Shown here one piece after another: positions 21,150 to 32,277 of a DNA stretch of 64,000 nucleotides. The position numbers were made by a program, and so were the translations under genes. This DNA is from Chaetoceros tenuissimus (lineage: Eukaryota > Bacillariophyta > Thalassiosirophyceae > Chaetocerotales > Chaetocerotaceae), in assembly GCA_021927905.1 (NCBI GenBank), contig BLLK01000045.1, positions 186,001-250,000 of the forward strand. Direction: 5' to 3'. The notes beneath the pieces were generated by a model. The model had not been told where the DNA came from and made no database searches. It saw only the letters and a list, made by a program, of their open reading frames with translations. Within the stretch, counting starts at the first letter, position 1; each line of letters begins with the position of its first letter.

Positions 21150-22538
21150 CTATTTTAGGCCAAGTTTCTTCTTATCGATTGTCTTGAGTAATTGGACTTT
21201 TTGATTTGTGAATTTTGTTTGTTCCTCTGCCATGTCTTCTTTTTCTGGCACAATAGCTCCAAGACTATCTAATAGTTCATACTTTTCTTTGGACGATAGA
21301 CCATTGAAATGTTTTGTAGCTCGTTCAAAAAAACTTAGAAATTCGATTTGAAGTTCGGTCTCTTCAGATGGTGGCTGTGGATCTTGGACTATTGTTCGTC
21401 GATATGGATACTTTCCATGCCTGAGAGAATATTTATATCTTCTAGAGATCGCATCCATTTGGGTCCTTGAAGTCCGAGAAAAACCTGACTTGGAAATGTA
21501 AATAATTCCGATGTATTTATTCAAATCTTCGTTTGAACCTTGTAACTGGAATCGAGTGTGAAAAGAGCAGTCGATGTTATGAACGGGTGCTATTCCATTA
21601 TACTCCATGAAAGTCACCATTGCCAAGCAACAATTTGGATTATGCGAGAATTGAGATAATGTTGCAGGGACTCTGAATGAATACCAAAACCTCATATCAC
21701 TTTTGGTTTTTTGATATTGAAAAAAGAAGTTATATCCACCTTTTCCATTTTCCTCAATCTCAACACAATTCAAAATAGTATGCGGTAGCTTCACATTACG
21801 AAGTACTTCCCCAGACTCATCTTTAATATCGTCGATAAATGTTGCAAGTTCATTCTCACCTACAGTCACGTTTTCAACTTTCTTCAAAAAGTGAGGTGTG
21901 TAGGATTGACTTTCTTCTCTTAACATGTGCTTCGACAGATTCGGTGCTTTTGCCATTAATGTTACTGCATTGAACAATTCAGTAACATGTTCCTCATTAC
22001 CCGGAGAAACAAGTATTGATGCTGATGTACTTACAAACGATTCTGCGTTAAGGACACGAGTGTTTCCATTTCGGAGATTCAATTGTACTTGATGTTGAAG
22101 AGACACAAGCTTGCGTTCTTCGATTGAATCAATGATGCGTCTTGCACCTTGTACATCACCATTTTCTAGATTCTCTAATGCCTTGTTGAGAAAGGTCGCA
22201 AATACTTCCATGAAAACAATTGGACAACCAGTGGCCTCATCAATTTCTCCTGTTGGGATACCCCCTGTATTTACATCACACGTGTGTATCATGTAACAAT
22301 TATGCTTACTGTCTAATCCGGATGTGTTGAAATCATATACCGCCTTCAATAAGGCAAGAATAGCACCCGGTGGATAGGTATTCCAACTTTTTGCATTCAA
22401 TTGTTTAATGATTCCATCAAAAGTGTTTCGAATGGATTGAGGTAGAGCAGCATGATCAGGGTTGGTAATGACTGGCATTTTTACCCGTGCATATTCATTT
22501 GGTAGTTTTTTATCAACAGTTGGGTTAGCATGATTCAT
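21150..22538 (-). CDS. orphan 462-residue protein inside the split carrier gene
   Basis: Single exon without introns, ATG at 22538. No family recognised. Visible features: a soluble, mixed alpha/beta composition; a conserved-looking CDVNTGGIPTGEIDEATGCP segment near residue 90; NKYIGIIYISKSGFSRTSRT near 345 followed by a basic patch (SRRYKYSLRHGKYPYRR) that could bind nucleic acid; and a Lys/Glu-rich C-terminal helix. There is no signal peptide or membrane span. Its position within the interrupted carrier, beside the four-repeat gene, suggests it belongs to the inserted cassette. It shows no DDE, HUH, tyrosine or serine recombinase motif that I can identify. Confidence 0.65.
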   Translation of the reverse strand: MNHANPTVDKKLPNEYARVKMPVITNPDHAALPQSIRNTFDGIIKQLNAKSWNTYPPGAILALLKAVYDFNTSGLDSKHNCYMIHTCDVNTGGIPTGEIDEATGCPIVFMEVFATFLNKALENLENGDVQGARRIIDSIEERKLVSLQHQVQLNLRNGNTRVLNAESFVSTSASILVSPGNEEHVTELFNAVTLMAKAPNLSKHMLREESQSYTPHFLKKVENVTVGENELATFIDDIKDESGEVLRNVKLPHTILNCVEIEENGKGGYNFFFQYQKTKSDMRFWYSFRVPATLSQFSHNPNCCLAMVTFMEYNGIAPVHNIDCSFHTRFQLQGSNEDLNKYIGIIYISKSGFSRTSRTQMDAISRRYKYSLRHGKYPYRRTIVQDPQPPSEETELQIEFLSFFERATKHFNGLSSKEKYELLDSLGAIVPEKEDMAEEQTKFTNQKVQLLKTIDKKKLGLK

Positions 22539-22913
22539 GTTTCTTCATTCGTTGTTTCTTTTGGATAGTATCGAATGGAAGAATTGGAAATGATTTTGGA
22601 TTGGCATTGGCAGTCGAAGTGGTTTAGTCACATTTTCAAATTTAGAATTTAATAAATGGCCTCTATAAATCTTGGTGTGTGACTGTTATAACTGTAGATC
22701 AATACACAATGTCTGCATTCGAGAAACACATTTTAACGAATGTTTAAACAATCATAGAAATTGTGTTAGATATACTAGGTATTATCCAAAGGTTCTGTAG
22801 ACTTGCTTGATTATTATTTACTTGACAAAATCATACCCCAAATGTTTCTAGTCATGTATCTAATCTCTGCTTGACGAACTGTCATTTGTGCAACCTTTTT
22901 TGACTCACAAAAT
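22539..22913. other. spacer between the two cassette genes
   Basis: About 375 bp upstream of the orphan gene. AT-rich, no coding signal seen. Confidence 0.35.
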
Positions 22914-24346
22914 TTACGCTACTGTGTTTTCCCTTTTCAATTCTTTTCTGACCGTGTACAATTTGTTTTTGATCATTGAATCATTCTTATCACGAAGGAT
23001 TCCTGTATCAGTACGGAGCTCTGCTACCACATCGTCACATTTCAACGTTACATCGTTTTCATCCTTCCAATTACGCTCATTCAGTTCTCTGACAATATGG
23101 CGAATATGCTCAGTCGCTTCTGGATGCCATTCTTTTCTGAATCGTACGTCAATCCATCTACTATTCTGTTTGATTCTACACTTAATTTTTTCAAGTGTTT
23201 TGTCACCAAATAAAGGATTGTTAAAGATCTCGACTGCAAGCTGGTCAGCAGTATACAACTTCATTTCACCATTGGCATCTGGTTGCCTCCAGGCAGTTGT
23301 AGATCCGTTGTTTCGGAGAAATCTGATTCTATTTGCAAGGTGCTCGTTCTGGTCAGGATGCCATTCTGGAATAGTCACACGTTCGGTGTTGAGGGCACTA
23401 GCATTAGATGTATCTACTGACACCACTTCTGGGACAATGTCATTGGTATTGCTAGTTGAATCACTTGTGGTATCCTAAAATAAAATTAGTCAAACTTCAA
23501 ATGTAAACAATATTGTATGCATGAAGGAACTTACAATTGTAGTACCTGTTGCAACATTTTGTGATACTTCAATTTCTTTGCAAATTTTGTAGATTTTCTT
23601 ATGGATTTGGTTGAGATCTTTTTTTCGGAGTTCATGATCTTCTTCATGTAGTCTTGCCAAGTCTTTCTTTTGTACTAGGGTTCCTGACTTGTCTTTCCAT
23701 TCACAGTCAATCATATCAGATACAATGCGACGTATGTACTCGAGCTCTGGTTTAGACCATGTTGGTGTAGTATCTTCATCAATCCAAATTGATGACCGCT
23801 CAATCCTGTCATAGATTTGTTGCTTATTCTTGTCATCAAAGAACCCACTCTCTTTACACTCTAGCACCAAGTCATCCCAAGTAAATGCTACATTTTCCCC
23901 AAAAGCATTCGGTTTGGACCATTCCCGAGTTGGACCATTTCTCAATTCTTCTATTCTTGTCTTGAGAAAATCATCTTGATCTGGAGAAAAAAAAGTATAG
24001 GGTTCGGTACTGCTTTTCTCGTCTTCGGCTTTATTTTTTGCACGTTTTGTTCTTTTCTTTTTATTGTTCGCAGCTTTCTGCTCACTTGTACGAGTTCTCT
24101 TTTTATTGTTCGCAGCTTTCTGCTCACTTGTAAGAGTAGCTTTAGCACGAATTGCACCAGACTGTGAAATTCTAGTACCTGTATCAGAACACACTTGTCT
24201 GACACGTTTCTGACAAATTTGTTAGTGTATATTTTTAAATAAATTAATTGTAGCTATAAACTTACCATCACGTCATTAGGCACTTCGATATCAGATTCTT
24301 CTGATTCACCTGATTCATCTGATTCATCCGATTCACTATCAAGAAA
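22914..24346 (-). CDS. four-repeat basic protein, novel repeat family, inside the split carrier gene
   Basis: Exons 24266-about 24346, 23535-24209 and 22914-23474; junctions phase 0 with GT-AG introns of 56 and 60 bp. The 5' end is uncertain: exon 1 encodes an acidic SDESDESGESEESD tract open back to 24370 without an ATG until the last codon before the first intron. Exon 2 starts with a Lys/Arg-rich region holding a 14-residue tandem repeat (TSEQKAANNKKRTR). Then come four related units of 65-75 residues in an A-B-A-B order. A units: SPDQDDFLKTRIEELRNG and HPDQNEHLANRIRFLRNN, each ending in a Trp-Ile-Asp motif. B units: SKPELEYIRRIVSDM and HPEATEHIRHIVREL, then WKD and a final helix. Each looks tri-helical, in the manner of Myb/SANT DNA-binding domains, but I do not recognise the family. 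Confidence 0.6.
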
Positions 24347-24356
24347 TTGGTAGTGA

Positions 24357-24923
24357 TTACGTTCCTATTGGCAGGGATGAAAATAAACTCATTCCGAATC
24401 CTCGATAGAAGCCTCTAATTCCATCTTTTCTCAAAATGTCATTAATTACATACAAGGCACTACCTCGGCGAGAATGAGCTGGTTCATTCATTACCATTTG
24501 TCTTTGTGATACAACATCCATAGGAACTATCATACTTTGTGCTACTCCAGATGCAAATCCACCTGCTATGCTACCGCTGATTGATGCAATAATAGGTTGT
24601 TGTTCAATACTGAAATTTGATTTCTGAAGATACTTTTGTAAATAATCTTTGGAATGCTCCAATGTTCCAATGTAAATACCACGAGCTGGTACAGCCATTA
24701 CTAATACAATACCTAGTCCTCTATACATTCCTCGAATTCTTTGTGCAGAAGATTTATTCAGTTGTCTGACATTAGAATCGGAGAGTACTTGTTGTCTCGT
24801 CTTTAGTACATTGATTGGATGGAGCGCCATTGTAATTAGTGTATACATTCCAGTTCCAATTCCATAGAATCTAACTTTATCAATGTCATCCCATTGTATA
24901 CCATTACTTGAATTCTTTGGCAT
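24357..24923 (-). CDS. mitochondrial carrier, N-terminal part (SLC25A44-like), interrupted
   Basis: 188 residues from ATG 24923. It begins with the SLC25A44-type IQWDDIDKVRFYGIGTGMYT and the first carrier signature HPINVLKTRQQV, then RGMYRGLG, the second signature VPMDVVSQRQMV, and GIRGFYRGFGMSLFSSLPIG at the end of the fourth helix. There the homology stops at GGAAC (24361) and a TAA follows. The missing helices five and six lie about 3.5 kb downstream (20391-20861). SLC25A44 relatives carry branched-chain amino acids into mitochondria. As it stands the product would lack a third of the carrier and should not work unless an unusual splice restores it. Confidence 0.75.
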   Translation of the reverse strand: MPKNSSNGIQWDDIDKVRFYGIGTGMYTLITMALHPINVLKTRQQVLSDSNVRQLNKSSAQRIRGMYRGLGIVLVMAVPARGIYIGTLEHSKDYLQKYLQKSNFSIEQQPIIASISGSIAGGFASGVAQSMIVPMDVVSQRQMVMNEPAHSRRGSALYVINDILRKDGIRGFYRGFGMSLFSSLPIGT

Positions 24924-25391
24924 TTTTTTCTCGTAGTAATTTTTTGAATAAAATCTGCAATATGAAAGTTCAAGATGGAGTGATTTCTTAGCAAGGCACA
25001 CTTGTATAGGAGTCCGCAGATATCAGTGGCGTTGATTATTTCTTTATTCTATACTAGTTGGGTAACTATGTACCAAGTCTACGTATTCTTTCTTCATCAA
25101 GCAAGCAAGAAGAAGCAAGAAGAAAATGAATGGAGAGAAGAACGCATTTTGACATGTCCAGTATGCAGACCCAACTTGACCGTTGAACTATATCGGCTCA
25201 TTAACGGTAATATTTTTCCTCACATTATTATATGGGCGGATGGAATACCTACGGTAAAATTTCAATACGTTGTCTTCTTTTATTTTTAACTAAAAATTAT
25301 TTCCATACTTAGTACACAATTCATGATATGAATATATTCTTCCAACGACCCATTTACACGTAGCCACCCTACCCTAGCATTCATTCAATTC
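24924..25391. other. spacer upstream of the carrier, downstream of SIN3
   Basis: An open frame on the plus strand (25002-25289) lacks any protein-like pattern and has no ATG at its start. I see no gene here. Confidence 0.4.
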
Positions 25392-28300
25392 CTATCTCTT
25401 CACCTTTTTGGTAGCTGGCTCACTTTCCTGAAAACTAACCATGGAGTCATCATCGTCATCCTCTGTAATACATCCTAGTAATTCCACATGCATAATCGAC
25501 CTATCACTCTTTGGAATGTGACAATATTGAAATGCGAAAACATTTTCCCCGTCAGAAACCATTGATGCATCCTGCTTGAAAGCTAATGGTTTGAAACCAC
25601 CGGAAGAAAGTTGTTTCTTAAAAATTTGAACCATACCAGTCATAGTGTCATCATTAGCTAGATTTTGCATATGTTTCAAAATATGAGAGATAAGCTTGTC
25701 CATAGTTGCAAGCTCATATGCATTGTGGCCTAGAAGACACCTTACACGATCTTCGTATTTTCCTCCTTCAGCAGCATTTGATGGGCTAACACCAGCATTA
25801 CTGAAACCCCCATCTAAGAGACCATACACAAGACTGAGATATGCCTCGTACCTTTTTTGACCGATTGGAGAAGACCCATCAGGCTCTATCTTTTCAATCA
25901 GAGTGGAGAGACTTTGGTCATTATCAACAGAGTATGCAAGTTTCTTGGCAATGTTCAAACGTCTAATGAGCACCTGGTGCAGACGAAAGAACAAATACAA
26001 ACTTTGAGGTCCGAGGACGAACTTATCATCATCACGTTCGAGTGGCTCTTCGTCTGTTTCAATTGTATGTTCTAGCTCTTCAAAGGTATCAACAGGAAGA
26101 ACTGTACATAGGATAGCCTTTCTATTCAAGTATGCGGTTGCTCCGAATGGCAAGCTTACGATAAAAGAAGCGTCCGATGACCTGTATCCAGTTACTACGC
26201 CTTCACCATAAATAGTTGAAACAGCACATCCCGATGGAATTGGTTGATCACTTAGCAAAGTGAACTCTGCATGTTTTTCTTTGCTACTAGAAGTCTCTTT
26301 CATTTCTTCTTCAGTAACCATCATATCTCCTACCATATCATTCTCCTCTTCTGCGCTGCTGTCGTCATCATCGTTTCCACTCTCTTCGTCGTTACTAACA
26401 ATAGATGGGGTATGATGTGGAAGAGCAGCATATGATACTGCTGGGCTTTGCATCCAAATACTTCCAAGGTCAAAGAATTGAGCAAGGAAATCAGTCCACA
26501 ATCTTTGGCATTTCTCTTTGTCACCAGGAGAAATCGACCCACGCTCTAAAGCAAAAGATAGAATACGGTATGCATCTCTTTGTGCAAAAGAGTTATTTTC
26601 ATATTGCATACTAAAGTGAGGGGTGAACATAGATGGTGATGGCTTCGGAAAATTAGTGAGATCCATCTTCCTTTCAAGAAATTGCCCCATTGTGCGCTCG
26701 TAAAAGCTTCCAAACTCTTCCTTAGCTTTGTCCCTTTTAGCCATTACAGTCACCTCACTTTCGTAACCATTGTTTGCTGCACGATCTTTGATTTCAGACA
26801 CAAGAGTTCTTGTGCTAGTTGCACGTTTGTCGACAGTTCTCCAACTGAGGCAACGATGATCGATACTCTTGTAATAATTAATCTCAGCTAATTCCTTCCA
26901 TCGTTGATTCAAAACTTCTCTTGCTGCCTTAAAGTCTCTTAGTTTTTGCATCAAACGTTTAACAACCACAGGAACTGCTACAACAGGATTCTTGCTCATC
27001 AAGTCAAGCATCTCTTGACCAGCGTCACCGTAAATACGAGTAATAGCGTGTCTATGAATTGTATTCAAGATACTTTTATCAAAGGAGTACTTGATAACTT
27101 TACCTCCCATTCCTCCTTTATCCACAGCACTCTTTCCTTCAGAGAACGATTCCTGTTCCTGAAGCATAGCAATCTCCTCTGCAATAGGCTCTAATCTTTT
27201 CAAACAAGTAGCAGTACTATCAATGATCATATCAATTTCGAATCGCTCATCCTCACAACGGAACAAGACTTCTTCATGCTGATTCTTTCTCATATGCCTA
27301 AATGTGTAGCTTTCTTCACTTCCATCTGGAAGACTGATCCAAATATCATTCAGCATTTTATGCTCTTCTTCACTTCTACCACTGTATGGAGCAGCTGGGT
27401 AGTCTCGGGGGAGTGCCCTGTAGGATGGAGTACAACGTCTACAACGACTAAAATCAATTTCAGACAAAGGTACAGAATGCCAAGCATCGTCATGGTTCGG
27501 TACACCAGCTGCACCTGCGGCTGAAAGGATTCTCTTGAATTCCTCAAAAAGATCTGCATGATGTTTTCCCAACAAGTCTTCCATATATCTAAGCATGTCA
27601 TTCTTAGAAAGAATCTCCTGAGCATAAAGGTCCATACATTTTAAGAATTCAGCCCATGCCAAATCTCCTTCACGAGAAGAAGCCCGAAGTGATTCTTTTG
27701 CCAAATCAAAAAATTGTCTTTCAACCCCAGCGTTGTAGATCATAGTTTCTGGCATCATTGGATACTGAAGGGTAGCAGAAGGACTGCTTGGTCGTTTCTT
27801 TCCAATAAGTTGCTGTTTTTCAGCATGTTTCTTGGTCATATCAATTGTAACTTCCTGATCATTTCCACGCTCATCCCTTCTAATAGACACTTGAGCCCGT
27901 TTTCTCTGTGAAGCTTGTCTAGCTTCTGCCTCAGCTGCGGCTGCATGAAGTCTTTCCTTCGCCTGTTCCTGAACTGCCTCTGGTAAAAAGTATGTGAACT
28001 GCTTCAACAAATCTGGATGATCTGCAAATAGAGTGGAAACTTGTTCCAACACCTCCTTGATTCCTCTTTGTTCTTTTTGATAGGTGTGGAGAATCTCAAG
28101 AAATTGTTGGTAAGTTTTTGGTTCGTTTGAAAACCTCTTTTTGATAGTGGTGACGTAGGAAATAGCATGGTCAAACTCGATAGCAGGATTTTCCTCCTGC
28201 CCCCCTTGCTGCTGGTTATTCTGCTGCTCGTGTTGAGGCGGAGGTGCCTGAGCCTGCTGTTGTGGCTGAGGCGGTGCTTGTTGATGTTGAACTTGCATCC

Positions 28301-29821
28301 CCTGGCCCATGCCTTCGTTTCCACCCATACGACCTTGCATATTATTCCACTGGCCTCTATTGTCTTGTGGTTGTTGATTCATCTGTTGAGCATTAGGTTG
28401 GAATGGCTGATGTTGTGGAGGACCTCTTCCCATCTGTTGGTTCGTGTTATGATTCCTATAAGATCAAGTAAATGAGATGAATGTAAATTCAAAAAATCAA
28501 TACATCATAAACCTCGAGAAACTTACATAACTCCAGGTGGCAATGGCTTCTTACTAGCATAGCGTCCACCTTCTACTAAATCCTTGATACTAATCTTAAA
28601 CCCATCTGGTAGAAAAGTGTTGAATCCCAAAATCAAATTATTGTACCCACGGAACAAATCACTGACTCTCATAATAACCCCCGGAGTATCAATTTCATGT
28701 GCCTTAAAGTTTTTCATAATTTCCAAGAATTCATTGTAGATGCGTGGACGGTCTCCAAATTCAAGTTTAACTTTGTCAAGGTAGTTGAGAGCATCTTCAA
28801 CCTTTAATTCACGCATGACAAAATCTCCGGCTGGTGCAGCCGCTGGTGCAGGCATCTCTGAAGGTGTACCTGCACTTTGTGCTACTTGCGGTTGACGAGC
28901 TTGAGGCGGTGCCTGTGGTGAAGCTTGAGGAAACTTTGGCTCAGAAGGCGGCTTTGCTGGAGCTTCTTCTGTAGCAGAAGGCTTCTGAACCGCAGGAGAC
29001 TGCACACGTTCCTGAACAATATTATCTTGTGGTGGCTTTGTAGCTTCTTTATCTTCTTCAGCAGTCTTTTCCACAATTTTTGCGTCTTCCTTGGATGGTG
29101 AATCAGTAGGAGCTGGCTGTGCAGGTGCAGGAGCTGGCTTTTTCTGATTTTGAAATTCCTGGACAGCACGAAGAGCAGCTTGTGCAGCACTAATTGGTTT
29201 CTTTTCTACAGGAGCTGCATCAGTTTCTACCGGGCTAACTTTTTCGACTTTATCAACATCCATTGACTCTTTAGCTTCAACAGGTTTTGGGTCTTTTTCC
29301 TGTACAGGCTCAGAATCAGTTGGAGGAACAGGTTTCGGAGCTTCTTTATATGTTTCTGTGACAGGAGTTTCTACCGGTGCTTCAGGCTTCATTGGGACTG
29401 ATTCAGGCTTGCTCACATCCTTCATATCCACATCATTGGATTCATTATTTTTATCCATATCTGCTAATGCTGGTGGTTTGACAACTGGTTGTACCATAGG
29501 TATAGGTGCAGCCATAGGTGGCCTAGGCATGTGATGACCTTGCATCATCATTGGACCATTGTTGGGATGTGCGAGCTGAGGAGGTCTTGCTTGTGGGAAG
29601 CCAAACATGGGATTCAAATTCATATTCATCCCCATCGGATTAGGACGATTAGCTTGCGGAATGGAAACTGCAGCTGAAGAAGGAAGTGAATGTGGGTTTG
29701 TATGATGAGGCATGCCCTGATGGTTCATGTTCGAAGGCTGATTAGGATTGCTCCCATTTCCATTGTATCCTTGATCAGGCTTAGGCTTCTGAGGGTCTCT
29801 AGGAAAGTAGTTGGGGTTCAT
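25392..29821 (-). CDS. SIN3: SIN3 transcriptional corepressor
   Basis: Exons 28527-29821 and 25392-28455 with a phase 2 junction in a Gln/Pro/Asn-rich linker; 1452 residues. It is the scaffold of histone deacetylase complexes. Order: low-complexity Pro/Gln/Met N-terminus; PAH1 about residues 342-410 ([20 protein letters not shown]); PAH2 about 523-600 ([19 protein letters not shown]); the HDAC-interaction region ([16 protein letters not shown], then [20 protein letters not shown]); and the Sin3 C-terminal region. Fungal and animal SIN3 have three or four PAH domains; only two are evident here. Start at ATG 29821 because the upstream open frame has no ATG. The gene is divergent from prefoldin 4. 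Confidence 0.93.
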
Positions 29822-30389
29822 GGTTGAATCTAGAACCGAAGATGAGGGGAAGAATGTTGTTTTGGAGGTTTCTGATCCGTTCTTCAATATGTCTCGCAAA
29901 AAATGTGCAGGGTGATTTCAACGCCCAGAAATCGCACCAACTGTACTAGAGATGTATATGGTTCTTCTCTAGCAACTATGGAGAAGAGTGTTGATGTTTA
30001 GACAAAGTTCTAGATGGTGATACCACTTGTCCAAGCTGAAGTTGTGTTGTGTCTTGCTAGAGTTATTGCATACACGGCGCTGTTGCCCGACAACTAAAAA
30101 CAACCGCGAAAATTAGTTCGAAGAAGTCAACCAATTTTAGCTTTTTACAATTGCCCTTTTTAACAGCATTTAACAGCATGTCAGACATTTAAGAAAAAAG
30201 AGGAAGGGAAGGAAAGGGAGAGAGATCGACAAAATTTCCAAATTTCAAACCATACCTCTTGATCTGCCCTCTGCCGCTTTTGCACAACTTTTTCTACGGA
30301 AAAGGTAGAGGGTAGTTACTGTACTACTTACTTTCATAACACTACGCACTGCAAGCAACCGAATAATTCCCAGTTTAGAATTTTCAAAT
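29822..30389. promoter_or_regulatory. shared upstream region of SIN3 and prefoldin 4
   Basis: 568 bp between two divergent genes, non-coding, with purine-rich runs near 30197-30224. No specific operator recognised. Confidence 0.3.
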
Positions 30390-30855
30390 ATGTCAAGTAG
30401 TGGAGGAGCAATGCTCACAAGAGAAGAAGAATCTGAAGCAGAGGTTCGTCGGGAAGATCAAGAAAATATTAATAAATTCGGTAGACTAAATGCTCGACTT
30501 CATGACTGCCGAGAAGAACTAGCAAGTCTCAAGGTACGTCATTTCCTTTTTCTTCATTTGATTTTTGAATTGTTTGACCTAAAATTGCAATTAGAAAAAA
30601 TTAGAACAAATGGACGACGCATCAACGGAACTCATGATGGGATCAGGAGACTCGGTCATGCTCAACCTTGGCAATGCATTTTTTGAAATTGAAGAAGAAG
30701 AGGCTACTGAATTCTGCGAAGAAGAAGTAAATACGATGCAAGAAATCGTTGATAAATTGGAGGAAGAAGAAAGTGATATCCTTGATGAGCAAAAAGTATT
30801 GAAGGGACTTTTGTATGGTAGATTCGGCAAGAGTATCAATCTTGAGGATAGCTAA
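30390..30855 (+). CDS. PFDN4: prefoldin subunit 4
   Basis: Exons 30390-30533 and 30595-30855; 134 residues. One of the six subunits of prefoldin, the cytosolic chaperone that delivers nascent actin and tubulin to CCT. The beta-type layout is visible: an N-terminal helix (VRREDQENINKFGRLNARLH), central hairpin around GDSVMLNLGNAFFE, and a C-terminal helix of acidic heptads. The 61-bp intron interrupts the first helix between codons. Length matches the family. Confidence 0.9.
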
Positions 30856-31118
30856 ACTTAGAATAAGTTTGATGATGGATTCATAGGAAGTTGAATGTGA
30901 TTGATCATGGCGAATGCATGGAATAGCTCTTTTAATTCATCAAAAGTGGTCATAGCTTTGGTACTATCAGAAGAAAAAAATGAAGACACTATTACTTCGA
31001 AATATGAAATTCACTGTATTCAATAATAAATATCTACAACAATGTCTTTTCTAGCTCTCCATGTCTTCACTATTATTGCCTATACACAACTTGACCAAAC
31101 TTGATAGGAAGAACACGT

Positions 31119-31850
31119 CTAAAGCGACTTACGCATGCACAAGATACTTGCGCTGACTGCACTTATGCCCCCACTTTCATTTACTCTCATGACTTGACCA
31201 TTCAAATCCTTTGAAATAACTCCATACCCCATCTTCTTGTAAAGCTTTACAGCAGGTGTATTAGATTCGTCGACATACAAGTAAACACTGTTGCAATCCC
31301 ATTCCTCTAGAATAAAATCATGCATGTACCGGACCAAATATTCAGCAAGTTTCATTCTACGAAAATTGTATCCAACCACTACATTGCTAATCACAGGGGC
31401 TTCAATCGCAGAACCGTCATTCTTGATTTCATCAATCTTTGACATTTGGACTCCAATGCATCCACATATTTCTTTTTCTTTAGTACGACAAACAAAGAGT
31501 TTTGACTTTTCGTTTGAATTACTACCATAGGTCATAAATGACTTTTGAGTTGGATAGCTTTTTCTGAATTCAGATATTTGCGAGCTATACACTAATTGAA
31601 ATTGAGAATCAGCAAGTGCTTTTCCACCCTTTCTTGTCCAAAAGGATTCCGTGAAAAATTTAGCCACTTGTTGAATTTCTTGATTACTTTTGACGCAAGA
31701 AGTATAGTCAACAATATCAGGTATTTTATTTGGTACAAGTGCATTCTGCAGAAATGATAATGGATTTTGTAACACTGAAAAACCATTACATTGCTGAAAG
31801 ATTGATGCATAGATTATCAGCAGTAGAAGCCGTCTTTGGAAAAGCCTCAT
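31119..31850 (-). CDS. GNAT-family N-acetyltransferase, plastid-targeted
   Basis: Single exon, 243 residues. It opens with a signal peptide (basic residues, then LLLLIIYASIF) ending at CNG and Phe24, the plastid cleavage pattern. The acetyl-CoA region is SNVVVGYNFRRMKLAEYLVR, an RxxxxA-type pyrophosphate loop in somewhat altered form (R-R-M-K-L-A), followed by VDESNTPAVKLYKKMGY, the classic GNAT motif B. The substrate is unknown: plastid members acetylate protein N-termini, lysines or arylalkylamines. Confidence 0.75.
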   Translation of the reverse strand: MRLFQRRLLLLIIYASIFQQCNGFSVLQNPLSFLQNALVPNKIPDIVDYTSCVKSNQEIQQVAKFFTESFWTRKGGKALADSQFQLVYSSQISEFRKSYPTQKSFMTYGSNSNEKSKLFVCRTKEKEICGCIGVQMSKIDEIKNDGSAIEAPVISNVVVGYNFRRMKLAEYLVRYMHDFILEEWDCNSVYLYVDESNTPAVKLYKKMGYGVISKDLNGQVMRVNESGGISAVSASILCMRKSL

Positions 31851-32277
31851 TATTCTGTTTGAGAGATCGTGAGATGGTAGTCGAGTGCATCAGTCTTCTC
31901 AACTTAGATCATTTACTTTTCGTCTTCTATTTCCCATAAATATATGTAGGTTTGCAGACTTTCGTGAATGTAATTTCAATTGAACTTAATTATCAATGGG
32001 TGATACATTAATACAGGAGGCGATACAGAAGAAAATTGAAGAATCTTCTCATGTGGAAGTGGAAAAGATACTTCAAACTTACAAAACTTTTTGTGTACCT
32101 CTATAATGTCAACTAATAGGTTCTAATCCTACTTGCATGGATCGCATCACCTTTAGTACCAATGACGTCCATTTTATATCTTTTTTCACTTCTTTTCCGA
32201 AATTGAATATCTGGATCAACTATGAAACACCACAAACTTCAAAAGTCCAAAAGCAAAGGCATAGAAGATATATAACA
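31851..32277. other. divergent upstream region between the acetyltransferase and GRASP genes
   Basis: Non-coding; the open frame at 32137-32277 is upstream of the GRASP start ATG and reads as 5' leader. Confidence 0.35.

Noticed and set aside
21150-22538. GIY-YIG nuclease signature in the orphan protein (YIGIIY)
   Set aside because: The two tripeptides are in the wrong order and spacing, and the conserved Arg and Glu cannot be placed.
20862-24360. A normal long intron of the carrier gene
   Set aside because: No GT/AG pair restores the frame, and it would be over 25 times longer than any other intron here. Not excluded if tiny unseen exons exist.
25002-25289. Plus-strand frame upstream of the carrier
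   Set aside because: No ATG at its start, composition typical of non-coding AT-rich DNA.
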